From: Pogonophryne albipinna | Lineage: Eukaryota; Chordata; Actinopteri; Perciformes; Artedidraconidae | Assembly: GCA_028583405.1 (NCBI GenBank) | Contig: CM053256.1 | Coordinates: 13,071,087-13,135,086, forward strand | DNA: 64,000 nucleotides | Direction: 5' to 3' | In this document: one piece after another, positions 37,601 through 49,133 of the stretch | Layout: the number at the start of each line of letters is the position of its first letter | Position numbering within the stretch: the first letter of the stretch is position 1 | Translations under genes and position numbers: made by a program | The notes under the pieces: model-generated | Told to the model about the DNA's origin: nothing | The model's input: the letters and a program-made list of their open reading frames with translations, nothing else | Database searches by the model: none

Positions 37601-40600
37601 CACACATGGCAAAACTTGCAGCGACGGCAGCACCAGTTCTCCTTGTTCTCTTCAGAAGGGCGGTCAGCTGGATCAAGGCAAAACTTGTGGAAGGGCTCAC
37701 AGCATACTTGGCAATACAGCATCTGCAAAAATAAATATCACAAAATTATTTGTATTACCTCCATGTATGATGAGATTCTTGTCTATTCTCATCTGCAGCC
37801 AACTTTAATAACCTTTTAGGGCTGTGCCGAATAGTTTTAAGCTTCATTCATAATGTTGCCCAGTCAAATTTGCATGTATATTTATTCTGTTTGAACCCAG
37901 CATTTCAGCACAATTGCTGAGAACGGCTACACTAAGTTAGCGGGTCACAAAGCTGCGTTCAGACTAGTAAGTTATTAATAGTTTACAGTGTTCACCTCTC
38001 ACACACAAAGCAAGTGTTGTTTAGTCTGCACCTACATGTACTTATGTTGACAAAGCAAACAGTGTTTAAATATAAATATATAAGAGGTGATTTAGTGAAA
38101 AACTTTCTTATCAATCAATATATGATTGATGATGACACCATGGCTTGATTAAATATGACCACAGAAAATCAAAGCTTAACAGATATTTTAAGAAGGGCAA
38201 AGGAAATATGAAATGCTTTCTATCAGAGAGCGAGCATACAGAGCAGATGGAGCATCATTTATTAACTAGTTACCTCATGTTGCCCTTTACTGGAACAAAG
38301 GAAGCAGACGTAGGGTGGCATAACCGGTGCAGAGGTTAATATGCTTAAACCACCCATATTCCAAACATTTTCCACAGTACATTCCTCCTGAAAAAGAGAC
38401 ACAGTGCAAACACAATTAACAGCTGAAGAACGCCTGCTCACAGTAGGTACAAGCGTAACAGGTCTGCTGACTGATAAATGTTGTTGTTGGTGGGGTCCCA
38501 ATGTGAGAAATGTTAAGTTCGGAGGCAGGTGTTACGTATTTCATACATTATTTTAGGTGTTAAAACATGTAATTGAAAAGATCAGTTTAAAACGTCCATA
38601 ACAAATAAGCACTGACCTCTTGTGGAGAAATATAATTATGACAGTGGTTTCAATGTATTTTATATGTGACTTTGTATTCCTTCACTGAGATAAAGAAGAA
38701 GAAAGAAGTGTCCATTACATGTGATGAACTGTAAAAAGGGATTTACCTTAAAATCAACCCTGATTTTGAACGTAGGTTTAGAGGACTCAGTGTCTCTCTG
38801 CTCAAATCCATGGGCCAGGGCAGCAAGGACGCTGGGAGGAGTCTGTTCCAGAGGACCCTGAAAGACAACCAAAACAGGAATGAGGGCATGAATGAACACA
38901 CTTGAAGAGTTCATATACTTTATTTGCATTACACATAATAATTAGGACAATGGCTTCCCAGTGTACATTATATACTTTGGTTAAGTTCCCAACAATCGGT
39001 TTTACATTCTTTCATTCACATAGTGATATCGAGCAACAGTGGGCTACGATGTCCTTCAGAAACAGGATTTATATCCAGGTTGTGTCTTCAGTGCCTTGTC
39101 TTATTACAGAATAGATGCTTAAAGTTTATGTTCATTCACATTATGATTACGGTCAACAGTTTGCTTGCAGTGTAGACCGTTTTGCTAGATGTGTTTTATT
39201 TAAGAGAAGACTACTCAGTCTTTCTTAAACTGCCTTAATGTTGTCCTCAATTTCAAATCCAAACCAATCCACTTTATTTATATAGCACATATTAAAAACA
39301 GAGGGTTTACCGAAGTGCTTCACAGCAAACAGAACATTATAATAAAATATAATATTACAATGATAGATAAAAGGCACATAAAGGCTATGGACAGACAATA
39401 AAAGCATACAAATCGATAAAACATAGCTCAAACTGACTCGAAAGCGAGGGAAAAGAGGTGGGTCTTCAGGCGGGACTTAAAAGTTTGAAGGGTGGGCGAC
39501 AATTTGACATGGGGGGGCAGGTCGTTCCAGAAGACACGTGCAAGTTTCGTAATCCAACCATAGCATTAGCACCAACAAAAATGACTAATGACTCACCTTC
39601 TCAGGTTTGCGCCGAACAGATGGTACGCGGTGTGAACTGGACTTCCGATGTCTGATTTCTTCATCTGAAATGTCTCCAAGGATTCCATCCAATGACACAA
39701 AGTCTTTAGAGGGCAAGAGAAAAACAAAACACATTTTTTTTTAAAGGCAGATTTTCTTGCTTCATACTCTAACTAGTGAAAATAATGACATTTAAAGAAA
39801 GGTGTTTGTAAAGACTACAGCTCTACAATATATGTCAGTTAATACCTTCTATCTTTGGTGTTTATAATAATAATCTGGATTATGAATAAAGCATCCATGC
39901 CATCTGGTTCCTGAATGTTACTCTACCTTGATTGAAACGGGATCCTGTGCCTCTTTTCCTGGCAGGCGAGGTAGAGCTGGAGAATGCTTTGTCATCTAGA
40001 TCAGAGTCGTAGTCCACCAGGTCGAAGTAGACGCGGGGTTTCACAACACGCTTTGGCTGCTTCCTTACAGATGGACTGTGGCCGTCGCCATGGAGACCAG
40101 ATGGTGAGTCTGCAGCACCCTCAATACCTTCGTCATTACTCGAATGACCTCCGCTGAAGGAAGGCCGCCGTCGCTTAGAAGCCCCTTCGGAAAAAGAGAC
40201 ATGGCATTAAACTGACACGCTGAAGGCTATGACAGTATTATATCAACACAAAGCTTGCACATTAAGTGAAAAAATACCTTTGGGTGCCGTTCTCCCACTT
40301 AATCTGCGTGCTTTTCTCTCTTCAATTTGATCACATCTCTTGTATCTGTTGATAGAAAAAAAACACATTGTCAATTATTTTGAAACACTCAGATGAAATC
40401 TATTTCAATGAAGAATTTAATATAGGTCAACTTACACGCAACACTGCCGCTTGGTGTTGGGACCACCAAACTTGGGTTTGTCGAGACAGTTCATGCACCG
40501 GCCGCAATCGTCCTCGTGGTTGCAGCCTTTGCATGTTCCACACCTCCGAGAGCGGTACCCGAAAGGCCCGAGTCCTTTTCGCTTCACAAAATTCGACTGC

Positions 40601-43600
40601 TTTTTGACCTTGGTGACCTTTTGATCCGACAGCCCAGGACTGTCTGATTCAGAGGGAGACCCAACATCTGCAACAACAAAAGACATTCACTTTGATTAAG
40701 ACATTGATTTACAACGCGTGACCCATATCTTGTCCTTCAAAATTGTCTTGTCTTTTCTTGAATAGAATAGAACAGAATCTCTACAGCACTTCTATAACAC
40801 TGATCATAAATGATTCAATTTCAACTCATTCTGCTAAAGAAATTAAGTTTCTCTACTACTCCAAAATACTATCATCTGGTCTACCACTACAGTTGCTTCT
40901 GCCAACAATTCGTCACATTCAAGTTGAAAGAAGTATTATGAGCATGTGTAATGAGTCAATCAGTTTACACCTACCTTTAAGTATGGCTGAAGGAGAAATG
41001 CCAGTTCTTTCGTGGAGGGGCAAGGCGCTAAGTCTGGGGATGTCGTCCGGTACCAAGGCCCGAGGCTGCCCCAGCACCACGGATGCAGCACGACACACGT
41101 GTTTGATTCGTGGACCTCCTGCTCTACGGAACTCCTGGCACACCGGGGAAATGAGCTGCGGCTGGAGAATTAAAAAGAAGATAAAGAGGCACTGATGTAA
41201 ACAAGCTGGAATCAACAGATGACTTATTTTACAAAATCATTAGGAAAATATTTCAGTAAAGTACACTGAGCAGAGTGTGTTTGCTTTGGTCTAGTTTACA
41301 ACTATAGCAGATGATTAACAACACTAAAGCTTTAATCCTAGAGACAGATTTAAGATTTCTGCCTTATCAGGTATATTGATCTGTACACTTACTTGTCCTT
41401 GAGATGGCTCCGTCTTGACTGAAACATCAGAATCAAGCGGAACCCTCTGCTTTCTCCTTTGTCTCTTATTGGTCCCATCTCGAGACCTGGCGCCAGTCGG
41501 GCCAGACAACAGCTACAGGGTTAACAGACACAAAAATGGCATCAATATAAGCATCAGAAAACCATTGAAATCCCTCTCATATTTCCCTCATCCACACAAG
41601 GTTCTTTTACATAGATGTTATCTAATAATAAACAATTGTAGTCTACTGAGACAAAATGACCTTACCCCTGATGACTTGAGCTGTTTCTGCTGGTCAATCT
41701 TAATGAGCTGGACCTTGGCTTTTCTGAGGAGATTGAACATTCTTTTATTTGCACCAGTGAGGCGCGCTCTTTGGGAAGATCCCTTCTCCACAGATCCATC
41801 GTCTGCGGTCTGATCTCCTGAAGAAACAACAGTCATTTATGTCATTTTCTGGTACAGTTAAAAGTCAGAAAACAAATATAGGCTTAAATAAAAAATAATG
41901 TAATTATCTGATGCTTTTTAAATGATGTTGCTTACCTGAGTGGAGGGAGGTAGTCCCTGCAGTATCCTCCTCTTTACAGTGCTGTAGAACAAGGGTCTTT
42001 GAGTTCGTGGACCTGACAGAAACAGACACTTTCCTCACCACTCCAGGAGAGTCGAGGTCTTCTATCTTGAGCTTGGATTTGGCCTTCCCTGCGTTTGTAT
42101 TCCGTTGTCTCAGGCTGATGCTCATGGCTTCATCATCAAGTCCTTCTGCTAAATCAACGGGAGGCTGAACAGGTTTGCTCACACTATCTGTCTCTGTCGG
42201 GTGTTTGCTTTTGGGAAGTCCTGTGTGTGCCTTCTTTGGCCTTTGATAAATCTTGAGATGAGCAGCTTGTTTATTCAACTTATGGGAACTTTTCTTTTTA
42301 GGGGCACCCAGGAGGTCAGATGATCGTTCTGTTGGCTTATCAACTTTTGTAGATAAAAACAGATCCTCACATTTGTCCTCTGACGTTTGGTCCAGTGTAT
42401 ACGCATCTTCACTTAATTCTTCTGGCACATGCCACTTGAAAGAAGAGTTCTTTAAAAGAGACTTCTTTTGATTTTTGCCCTTTTTTCTCTCAGAAAAAAG
42501 GCTTTCAGCTATATCAATGTCGTCCTCCAGGTCCTGAGCTGAAAACAGATCAACATCCAACTGAGCTTCACTCAATATGTCCTCCTCGTCAATCGGCAGG
42601 ATGGGGGATATTGATCTGTCCGTGGAATCATCTCGCCTCTTTCCCGGTCGCATTGGCAAGCCTAGTTGTAAACCCTTCTTTGGCGAGTTTCTTCGAGGCA
42701 ATACCGACATTCCAGCGTCATCCATAAACCTTTGCGGAGTCTTGATCACTCTTGAGGATCTGGCACTAACCACAGGCATAATGAAGTGCTTGATGTTTTT
42801 AGCAAACTTTGATTTACCGGGCTGGGAATCTACAGCATCTGCATGTCCCCCATCAACCAATGTGTCTGTTTCTTCCTGCTTCACACTATCAAGCCCAAAT
42901 TCCATCAGTTTAGAAATTATTTTAGACCGTGGTCTTGGCCTTTTGGACCCAATAAAATGAAGGCCTGAAGGTCTTCGTTTGCACCTTTTTTGCACTCCAA
43001 TAAGTTTGGAGCTCAGGGTTGATGAGGCGGAGGAAAAGTCACCGCCCCCCTCAACGAATCTCCGACTTTCAGAAAATGTTAGTGGAGCAAACTTCCCATC
43101 TGTGTTTCTGTGCCTGTGTTTCTGACGCTGCCCAATCAAATGTTTACGTCGCTTTTTAACTTTTCTGCGAGATTTCCTTTTTGAGCGTGTTTTTTTTGGA
43201 TCACGTGTTTGACTTTCTGCCACCATAGATGGTTGACTATCTATCAATTGAATGTCAGTTTCTTCTTTTATCAAAGAAGGCTGTATCTGCTCTTCTTCCA
43301 CAGTGTCCTGTTTTGCCTCAGGCAAGGTGCAATCTTTTGTCTGAAACTGGCTTACTTCTGTTGCTACAGGCTGAGTGTCATCCTTTAGCACAGACTCTGT
43401 GATACTCAACTCTGTGCTGACTGCAGGTTCAGGAGAGACAATAGCCTTCTTCCTTTTAACGGATCTCTTTTTCCCAAGTTTATTATTTCTACATTTCCTA
43501 GGTTTGGAAGGCAAAGGGAATGGTTTGGCCTCTTTCATCTGCGGTTCGACCTGATCCTCCACCTTCTGCTGAGAAACTTCAACTGGCACCTGTGAGGAAT

Positions 43601-46600
43601 CGTCAGCGACCTTTGAGGTCTCCTTATCAGGAACATCCGTGGTGTTTTCACTGGTCACCTCTGAGGGCTGGCCAGCCAAATCCTGAAAAGAGTCTTTAGG
43701 AAGACCATGTGAGTGGGAATCTTCAGCTGAAGCCTGAGCGGAATCTTCAACCTGCACCTGTGGCGTATCTTTGTCCTTCGGTCTCGTTCTAAGCCTCCTT
43801 TTCTGAGTGGTCACTGGCTTATGAGCAACAGACTTTGGTTGTGGTGAATCAAGGCTTAATGTCCTTCTCCTTAGTCTTCTAGTTGGGCTGACTTCAGTAA
43901 CCGCACATGATGATTTATCCTCATTACCCTCACTTGGATCTTTCGGAGCATCCTCTTTCTTCTCAGATACAGGGCTAACTTGCTGAATTAAAAAGGACGG
44001 CTTTGAACTTTTATGTTTCCCAGGAGAAGAGACCTTTTTGATCTGAAGAGGTGGAACTTTCCCGCTATCCATTTTAGAAATGTCTTGTGAAGGTGTTTCA
44101 TGTACTTGGCCCACTTCAACTTCCGCTTGTAGAGTGGAATGATCCTCAGTTGACACTTCAGCCTTGATTTGGGATCCCTTATCATCATTATCTAAGCTTT
44201 TACTCTCTTGTGGGGCCGAGTTATCCAGTTTTGATTTCTGATCCACCGTCTCTAAACTCTTGTCGACAATGGGGTCACAAATAGCAGAATTAACTACTTC
44301 ACTAACGGTCTTCTCTGTTATTTTAACGGTGTTTACAGCACCCTGGGTTGGACCTTCTCCCTTCACTAATGTTAAAGTCCAGATAAACTTCTTTCTGTGT
44401 TTTTTCTTTCGAGTCGAGTTGTTCTTACTGGCTTGTGCATCATATTTTGGGTTTCTGACCTTCACCAACTTGAAACTTGGGACCCATGTATTCCTCGCTT
44501 TTTAAAGGCAAACTGTCACTGGATTGTCGTGATCCATGGTTTTCTGTCACTGTTACATCCTTATTCAGCCTCCTGCTTTGCCTTCGTCCGTCACTTCTCA
44601 TTGATGGTTTGGTCTCCCCTGTTGGAGAAACTTCTGGCTTTGACTCCCCCAGAAGTGCATCACTTTTACTCAGACTCTCTGGTTCAGCTGCAATCTCTGA
44701 TGCTTTTTTAGTGAGTGGGTTAAAGACTCTATTGCTCCTACGAGTGATTTGTTGATTAACTTCGGAAACTTGCTCCGTCACTATTTCCTTATGCTTTAAT
44801 TTCTTTGCATTCGTTTTTGGCTCCATAGTGATGCTCTCCTTAACAGTGTCGAATGTATCGGCTGATTTTCTCTCTTTCAATTTTTGGTCATCAACCACAA
44901 CTTTGGCGCTAGGCTGGGAGACAGGCTCAGATGTCTTTGAAGCAGATCTCCCACGCCTTCTTGTAGGTAAAGCCACTTCTCCTTTATCTTCTGTGCCTTG
45001 TTTATCCTCATGCTGTTCAGTTTTTAATTTGACATGAGCACTTGAAATCTGGTCACCCTGAATCTCCTTGGCTTTAGGCTGATCCTGGATTCCTTTTATC
45101 CTCAACTTCTTTGCAAACTTTTTTAGAGGCTCTGTAACGCTTTTGATTTTCTTTTTAGCCACCAACTTTATAGTAATCCTGGGTGATGCTGATGAGGCTC
45201 CTCTTTTAGTTGACAGTCGATCCATAGTGTTTTTTCCTTTTGAACCTTTCCTGTAATCCTGGTCAGGCTCTGTTTCAGGCGATACGTTTTTTGTTTCCTC
45301 CAAAGATTTGACATCCTTTACATCATCAGGTGTGGCCTCCACCTCTGGTGTTTTAAGCGGTAGCTTCTCACTTTGTCGTTTAGACTTGGTGCTGACAGCA
45401 TCCCCTACAAAACACAGACAATTTTGAATATTACTAAATCCATGGCTCCTGAAGTGTATGCAAAACAATGAATAGAAGAAAAACATATAATGTATTGCGT
45501 TATTAAATAACTACAACAAATAGTATGTCTTGTGCTCTACTTTATCTTTACCTTTGGAAGGGTTTTGTCGTGAACATACAGATCCTTTGGAACGTTTTCT
45601 CTCAGCTTCAAATCCTCTGAAGTCGTCCCCCTTTAAAAGTAAAAATAGATAATTAACACTTGGAGCAAAGAAACACCACTCTTCTTGGGGCTGTCAAACT
45701 GTAAGCAAAACACAATGACTAAAATGCTTTTTTTTAACACTAGATCTTTCAAGAGGATGACATTAATTGTATCCACTACACTGTAGGTCAAAGCAAATGT
45801 CTCTGATAGTTCAATATGTATGTTATGTTAGCATATTAGTAAAAAGGCTTTCTCAAATAATCATTTAGTTAAGACTTGAGAGCAAAATTATCAATTACAG
45901 AAAATTGTTTTAATTTGTTCACATTCAAACCAAATATTGTGATTAATTTCATACACTAAACATAAATACGTTCTGTGTTGGAAACAGCCAGAAATGCATT
46001 TACATGGCCTCTACAACCTTTTCATAGCTCACAAACGAACACCTACACTACCTACAAGCCACTGTAGGGAAAGGGTAGGTCTGTAATTACGATTCCCTCC
46101 AAGTACTGTACATCTCCCTCATGCTGGCAGCTGTGACCTAAGAGCCTACAAACCAATCCACTGTTGTGAATCAGTAGTATACACGAACGACAAACGCTAA
46201 ATGTGTAATAGTGGGGCGCTTTCAGTTATAACAACAAAGGTGCAACTGGCTTTGCACACTTCTGCACCACCATTCAAACCTGTCGTGTTTGGTAACATCA
46301 GCTAACAATTAGCCGCCACCTCCTCTAGAGAGCATTTAAACTTGTGCCTGCAGAAAAGCTAACGAAATCACAACTTAGTTTTCTGATGGTTTATCGCATG
46401 GCAAAGTGAAGCATTGCAAATGGGTCATAGACTATGTGTGTGTAATGTCTTATTTAAACTAAAGAAGCAGATAAAAGTGTCCGCATCAGGATAGCGTATG
46501 AAAACAGAGCAGTTAGCCGTTAGCCGCTGTGCAGTGTAGAGAGACGCTAGCTCTCCCGTTCTTTGTGTTCGCTACTGTTAGCTAGCTGCTACTCTGGCCC

Positions 46601-47320
46601 GATAACGAGCGGGCCATAAATAAAATAAGTGCAATCACTGTTTACGAATTTGCCTTCTTACTCATTGGCATTTTAAAAACATACTCTATTCGTGTTTGCA
46701 GAATAATGTTTTAACCTACATTATGCAATTGGGGAAACAGTGTTAATGTAACTACTCCGCTGCTTTGCTGAAGTGGTATTTTGTGTTGCGGCTGTTCTTT
46801 AAATGTCATGGAAAGCAGCACTATGCTAACCGTAGTTAGCATGTAATGTTAGCTTACCAAGCTAAAGCTAGCCTAGCTAAGAGATGTTGACATTTCTCCA
46901 TGGTGCTAAACAGTCACACTGCTTTGAAAAACACGCATACTTGCACATATAACAATCACACAAAATATGAGAAGATGAAATAAAGGTACTGACTCCTGGT
47001 TCGGTTTGGGACCTCACCTCCTCACTCCCACTAGAGCTGTATCCAGCCTGGCCAAGGGTCTGGTGGCCCGCCTCTATCCCAAGTAAGCGCAAGTGAGACT
47101 GGTCATCGTTTAACGAAATGACCAGGTTTGCGGGCCTTGGCCCTCCGTTAGTCACATCATCAGCTTCTGAGCCTGATCGTCCAAGTTGCCATCGCTTCTC
47201 TGAGCGCAAACGACTGCGTGACGACCAAGGCCGACCGGGGAAGCGACCTCTGGCCGTAGCGGTTCCACCTGGGCCTCCTACGGCAGCCGCGGTTGCTGAT
47301 CCGCATCCCGCTGCCGCCAT
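25111..47320 (-). CDS. kmt2b: Histone H3K4 methyltransferase KMT2B (MLL-family)
   Basis: KMT2B is a nuclear COMPASS-type enzyme that methylates H3 lysine 4 at promoters with WDR5, RBBP5, ASH2L and DPY30. I derive 36 coding exons totalling 3804 residues: longer than human KMT2B (2715), near KMT2A. Boundaries: 47320-47018, 45630-45552, 45404-41936, 41817-41666, 41512-41393, 41161-40975, 40667-40436, 40345-40278, 40184-39927, 39703-39597, 38857-38747, 38387-38274, 37722-37576, 37478-37386, 37274-37157, 37058-36945, 36656-36472, 36356-36255, 35344-35234, 35085-35009, 34830-34607, 34501-34398, 34266-34129, 32838-32680, 32591-32474, 32378-32300, 32201-32041, 31936-31784, 31676-28631, 28472-28375, 28199-28062, 27926-27674, 27159-27052, 26931-26848, 25631-25502, 25386-25111. 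KMT2B-type segments ([26 protein letters not shown]) and the neighbours psenen and igflr1 distinguish it from KMT2A. The phases fit only if one extra base is allowed in exon 3. Confidence 0.96.
27052..28199 (-). CDS. kmt2b: kmt2b exons 31-33, FYRC domain and WIN motif
   Basis: Residues about 3476-3642. [18 protein letters not shown] opens [14 protein letters not shown] is the WDR5-interacting WIN motif, with the key arginine kept. The core residue normally glycine at the exon 31/32 junction reads valine in my splice choice, which needs a transcript to confirm. A 326-bp hAT MITE lies in the following intron. Confidence 0.92.
27251..27576. mobile_element. hAT-like MITE, 326 bp, kmt2b intron 32
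   Basis: The ends are CAGGGGTCGGCAAC and GTTGCTGACCCCTG. They are flanked by the exact 8-bp duplication ACCTATAC at 27243-27250 and 27577-27584. These termini are typical of hAT (Charlie-like) elements. No transposase is present. Confidence 0.9.
28631..31676 (-). CDS. kmt2b: kmt2b exon 29, giant linker exon with taspase-1 site
   Basis: About 1015 residues of Ser/Thr/Pro-rich linker between FYRN and FYRC. This corresponds to the single giant exon in vertebrate KMT2A/KMT2B. The taspase-1 cleavage motif QLDGVDDGT is intact at about 30771-30793. [12 protein letters not shown] matches the human NKLGQVFVK patch. The exon ends with [23 protein letters not shown] and an acidic tail as in human. Confidence 0.95.
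32041..32591 (-). CDS. kmt2b: kmt2b exons 25-27, FYRN domain
   Basis: Residues about 2258-2376. [21 protein letters not shown] is cut across the start of the domain, followed by LFPVGFQ and [17 protein letters not shown] pairs with FYRC after proteolysis to hold the two halves of the protein together. Confidence 0.93.
32680..34830 (-). CDS. kmt2b: kmt2b exons 21-24, extended PHD (ePHD)
   Basis: Residues about 2049-2257. Conserved features are [39 protein letters not shown] and [15 protein letters not shown], which together form the C2HC pre-PHD and PHD4 zinc module of MLL proteins. The intron between exons 23 and 24 holds a 1.1-kb hAT-like insertion. Confidence 0.94.
32936..34034. mobile_element. 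hAT-like element, 1.1 kb, kmt2b intron 23
   Basis: The ends TAGGGATGGGAA and TTCCCATCCCTA are inverted repeats. The exact 8-bp duplication TTATCTAT flanks them at 32928-32935 and 34035-34042. The body includes repeated GGTTAACC near the left end and ATTCGAATAT near both ends. There is no long frame. Confidence 0.9.
35009..36656 (-). CDS. kmt2b: kmt2b exons 17-20, bromodomain region
   Basis: Residues about 1891-2049 lie between PHD3 and the extended PHD, where the family has a bromodomain. The match to human KMT2B is weaker here than in the zinc fingers. Exon 20 ends with [13 protein letters not shown], matching the human WFDAHDPKYW segment. A hAT-like element sits in the intron between exons 18 and 19. 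Confidence 0.85.
35454..36031. mobile_element. hAT-like element, 578 bp, kmt2b intron 18
   Basis: The ends TAGGGCTGCACGATAT and ATATCGTGCAGCCCTA are near-perfect inverted repeats. The exact 8-bp duplication GTACAGAT lies at 35446-35453 and 36032-36039. The termini resemble the element at 4944-5256, so the two are relatives. No transposase is present. Confidence 0.9.
36472..38387 (-). CDS. kmt2b: kmt2b exons 12-17, PHD fingers 1-3
   Basis: Residues about 1696-1950. Cysteine/histidine spacing is intact in the three successive PHD fingers: CFLCSSKG with [12 protein letters not shown], then CHVCGRK with [12 protein letters not shown], then [15 protein letters not shown] with CNHWVHAKC. The third PHD finger of this family reads H3K4me3 and binds CYP33. 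In the exon structure each finger is split by introns, as in other vertebrates. Confidence 0.95.
39262..39545 (-). mobile_element. LINE (L2/Rex1-like) 3' end in kmt2b intron 10
   Basis: The minus strand translates to [23 protein letters not shown] and similar, the C-terminal tail shared by fish L2/Rex1 LINEs. It then ends in the CACTTTATTTATATAGCAC tail motif (plus-strand view). It is strongly 5'-truncated. Confidence 0.75.
40436..40667 (-). CDS. kmt2b: kmt2b exon 7, CXXC zinc finger
   Basis: Residues about 1437-1514. The motifs CGTCKGC and CGRCMNC and the KFGG linker before PNTKRQCC are those of the MLL CXXC domain. That domain binds unmethylated CpG DNA and targets the enzyme to CpG islands. 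All eight expected zinc-binding cysteines are present. Confidence 0.95.
40975..41817 (-). CDS. kmt2b: kmt2b exons 4-6, KMT2B signature segment
   Basis: The exons at 41666-41817, 41393-41512 and 40975-41161 include [15 protein letters not shown] and GPRIKHVCR followed by [16 protein letters not shown]. Human KMT2B has closely matching segments just before its CXXC domain. These provide the cleanest paralogue assignment. Confidence 0.93.
41936..45404 (-). CDS. kmt2b: kmt2b exon 3, long charged N-terminal region
   Basis: This exon of about 3.47 kb encodes a lysine/serine/glutamate-rich, mostly disordered region. It has a conserved block near 42720-42830 that includes [17 protein letters not shown] and AHLKIY nearer the 3' end, both shared with KMT2B. 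The reading frame changes once: the upstream frame is open from 45404 to a stop at 44440, and the downstream frame is open from 44501 to the donor at 41936. The best explanation is one surplus base in the five-T run at 44499-44503. Splice phases on both sides agree with that. Confidence 0.9.
45631..47017 (-). other. kmt2b: kmt2b intron 1
   Basis: This intron follows the CpG-rich first exon and shows several GTTAGC/GCTAAC motifs. No repeat or exon was recognised inside it. Confidence 0.6.
47018..47320 (-). CDS. kmt2b: kmt2b exon 1, N-terminus
   Basis: This exon encodes 101 residues beginning MAAAGCG, matching the alanine/glycine start of human KMT2B (MAAAAGGG) and its GRFPGRP motif, a menin-binding-type N-terminus in this family. 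Two ATGs are adjacent (47323 and 47320). The second gives the family-like start. Exon 1 ends SSGSEE before a GTGAGG donor. The surrounding DNA is GC-rich, as expected of a CpG-island promoter. Confidence 0.88.
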
Positions 47321-47430
47321 CATTGCTTCAACAACAACACACACCGACAGCTAGCCGTTCGAGGAGAGACAAGAGGGAAGGCGCGAGATGGGAGGGGGGG
47401 GGCGCGCGCAATGATGCATGGGAAAGTGAG
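47100..47430. promoter_or_regulatory. kmt2b CpG-rich promoter region
   Basis: CpG density rises sharply around the first exon and upstream sequence (for example GGCGCGCGC near 47400). No TATA box is visible. A CpG-island promoter is the usual arrangement for KMT2 genes. The start site is inferred, not seen. Confidence 0.5.
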
Positions 47431-48178
47431 TTTTTACATCGAGGCTCCAATAGGAGGGGTGGGTTGACCTCTAGTGGTGATTGTTGTTCAGGTTTCCATT
47501 CAGAAATGTGTATATTTCACATATCAGATTATGTCACTTCACTACACAAATATTTCTATTTGAGGAATTGCATGTTGATTAATTACATTAAGACATAATG
47601 TTTGTATTGCAACTTTTCTAAAAACGATATCTTTATAAAAACCTTCTCGTGGATTTAAGACAAGTCTATCGACACTGTTGTGTATTTTGGTTATTTATTT
47701 TCTTGCAGTCTACATGGTTTAACCAGCCCAAGCCTTCAAAATTCACCAGCATATGAAAACAAAGTGTGTGCCTAAGCCTTAAAGAACCGATGAGTTAATT
47801 AAATACATCAACACAGTTTCAACAAAGGGGGCTATATGAACTTTCAAGAATCAAATAGCTAATACATTTTGGATTGCTGAAAATCAACTATTCAGTATTG
47901 AAGATGATTTAGAAATGTCATTTGTTTATTTAAAAGTGTTCCTATGATAGTAAACTATAAAAAGAAGGCCACACTTTAAATTAAATATGAATTCAATGGT
48001 AACATTGACATGGCCTATACTTGCAAGGATAGCTTAGTCTTAATTTACCATGGCAGTATAACAATAACAGCCCTCTGACAGAGGGAATGGAATATAGACG
48101 CAGAGAATTAGAGTGAACAAGTTGGTTTTAAAGACATTGCAACACAGCAGATGGCAGTGTGCATCTGTATTGTCACCA

Positions 48179-49133
48179 GGGTCATTCCAGAATTGGAGGA
48201 CATTTCATGTCCCCCATATAAAAAATCTAATAATCCATGCCCAAAATTCTAAAACATGCACTTGTTGTGTTAAACATACTTGTCTTGAGACAAAATGTAT
48301 GTAAAGTTGTAGAAAAAGTGGTTTCAAAATATTATTTAAATTATCAAATAGCTCTCGAACATCCCCTAAAATGGCATTTTTCTCTTGTCCCCGCTTCTTG
48401 GTGACCAACTTGCATGTCAAATATAACATTTAAAATAGGGATTGTATTTACTTTTTTTGGTATTATTCTATTGACATATGTCTCTTGTAATGGTAAAATC
48501 AATTTGTTAAATCATAAACATATTTTAAATAACAGTAATTTTGCACAGAAGGTGTGTCCCTCAACATGCGTTCAACCCTGTTACCCAAACCTTTTTAGAT
48601 TGGCAGAGGAAGTGAAAAAACTGTAAATCAGATGACACAGTAGAAGTGACATCAGCAAGCCATGTGCTAGTGCCATGGGTAGACCAAAACTAAGTCCTCT
48701 CTTTTATTTTTCATATTTTTACAATCTTTTCAGTCTTAAAAGAGTGTGGCACTCTGACCCACTCAACCCTGTTACTGATATTATCAGAATAAAGCATATT
48801 AATTTCAAAGTTATCTTTCTTGCATTAGATATCCAAGTGTGTCCTTGCCTTGAAAGTAGCATTACATGCTACATCTAGCAATAATTCCTGAGGTTAAAGC
48901 TCAAATTAGCATTGATTTTCAACCCTGTTACTTTCAACCCTGTTACTATAATTAGAGTAACAGGGGTAATTCTTCATTGGAAAATATACATTTCATGCCT
49001 AGCTGGGCAAATCACTTTTTTTTGAAGGTTTATTATCTGTTTTTCCTAAATACATAAAAAAAAAATAGAAAATAAAAGGTTCATTTTTCAAAAATGTTGG
49101 TGTCTAAATTGTCCTCCAATTCTGGAATGACCC
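48179..49133. mobile_element. 0.95-kb TIR element between kmt2b and psenen
   Basis: The ends GGGTCATTCCAGAATTGG (continuing AGGACA) and their exact reverse complement lie 955 bp apart, a TIR of 24 bp. No clear target duplication is visible, so the superfamily is unassigned. There is no transposase frame. Inside, CAACCCTGTTAC occurs at 48573, 48764, 48920 and 48935, and its inverse GTAACAGGG at 48957. The element lies between two divergent genes, near the psenen start. Confidence 0.75.

Noticed and set aside
25111..47320. Assignment as kmt2a (MLL1)
   Set aside because: Length is closer to KMT2A, but the GPRIKHVCR and [17 protein letters not shown] segments and the neighbours igflr1, psenen and lin37 are those of KMT2B.
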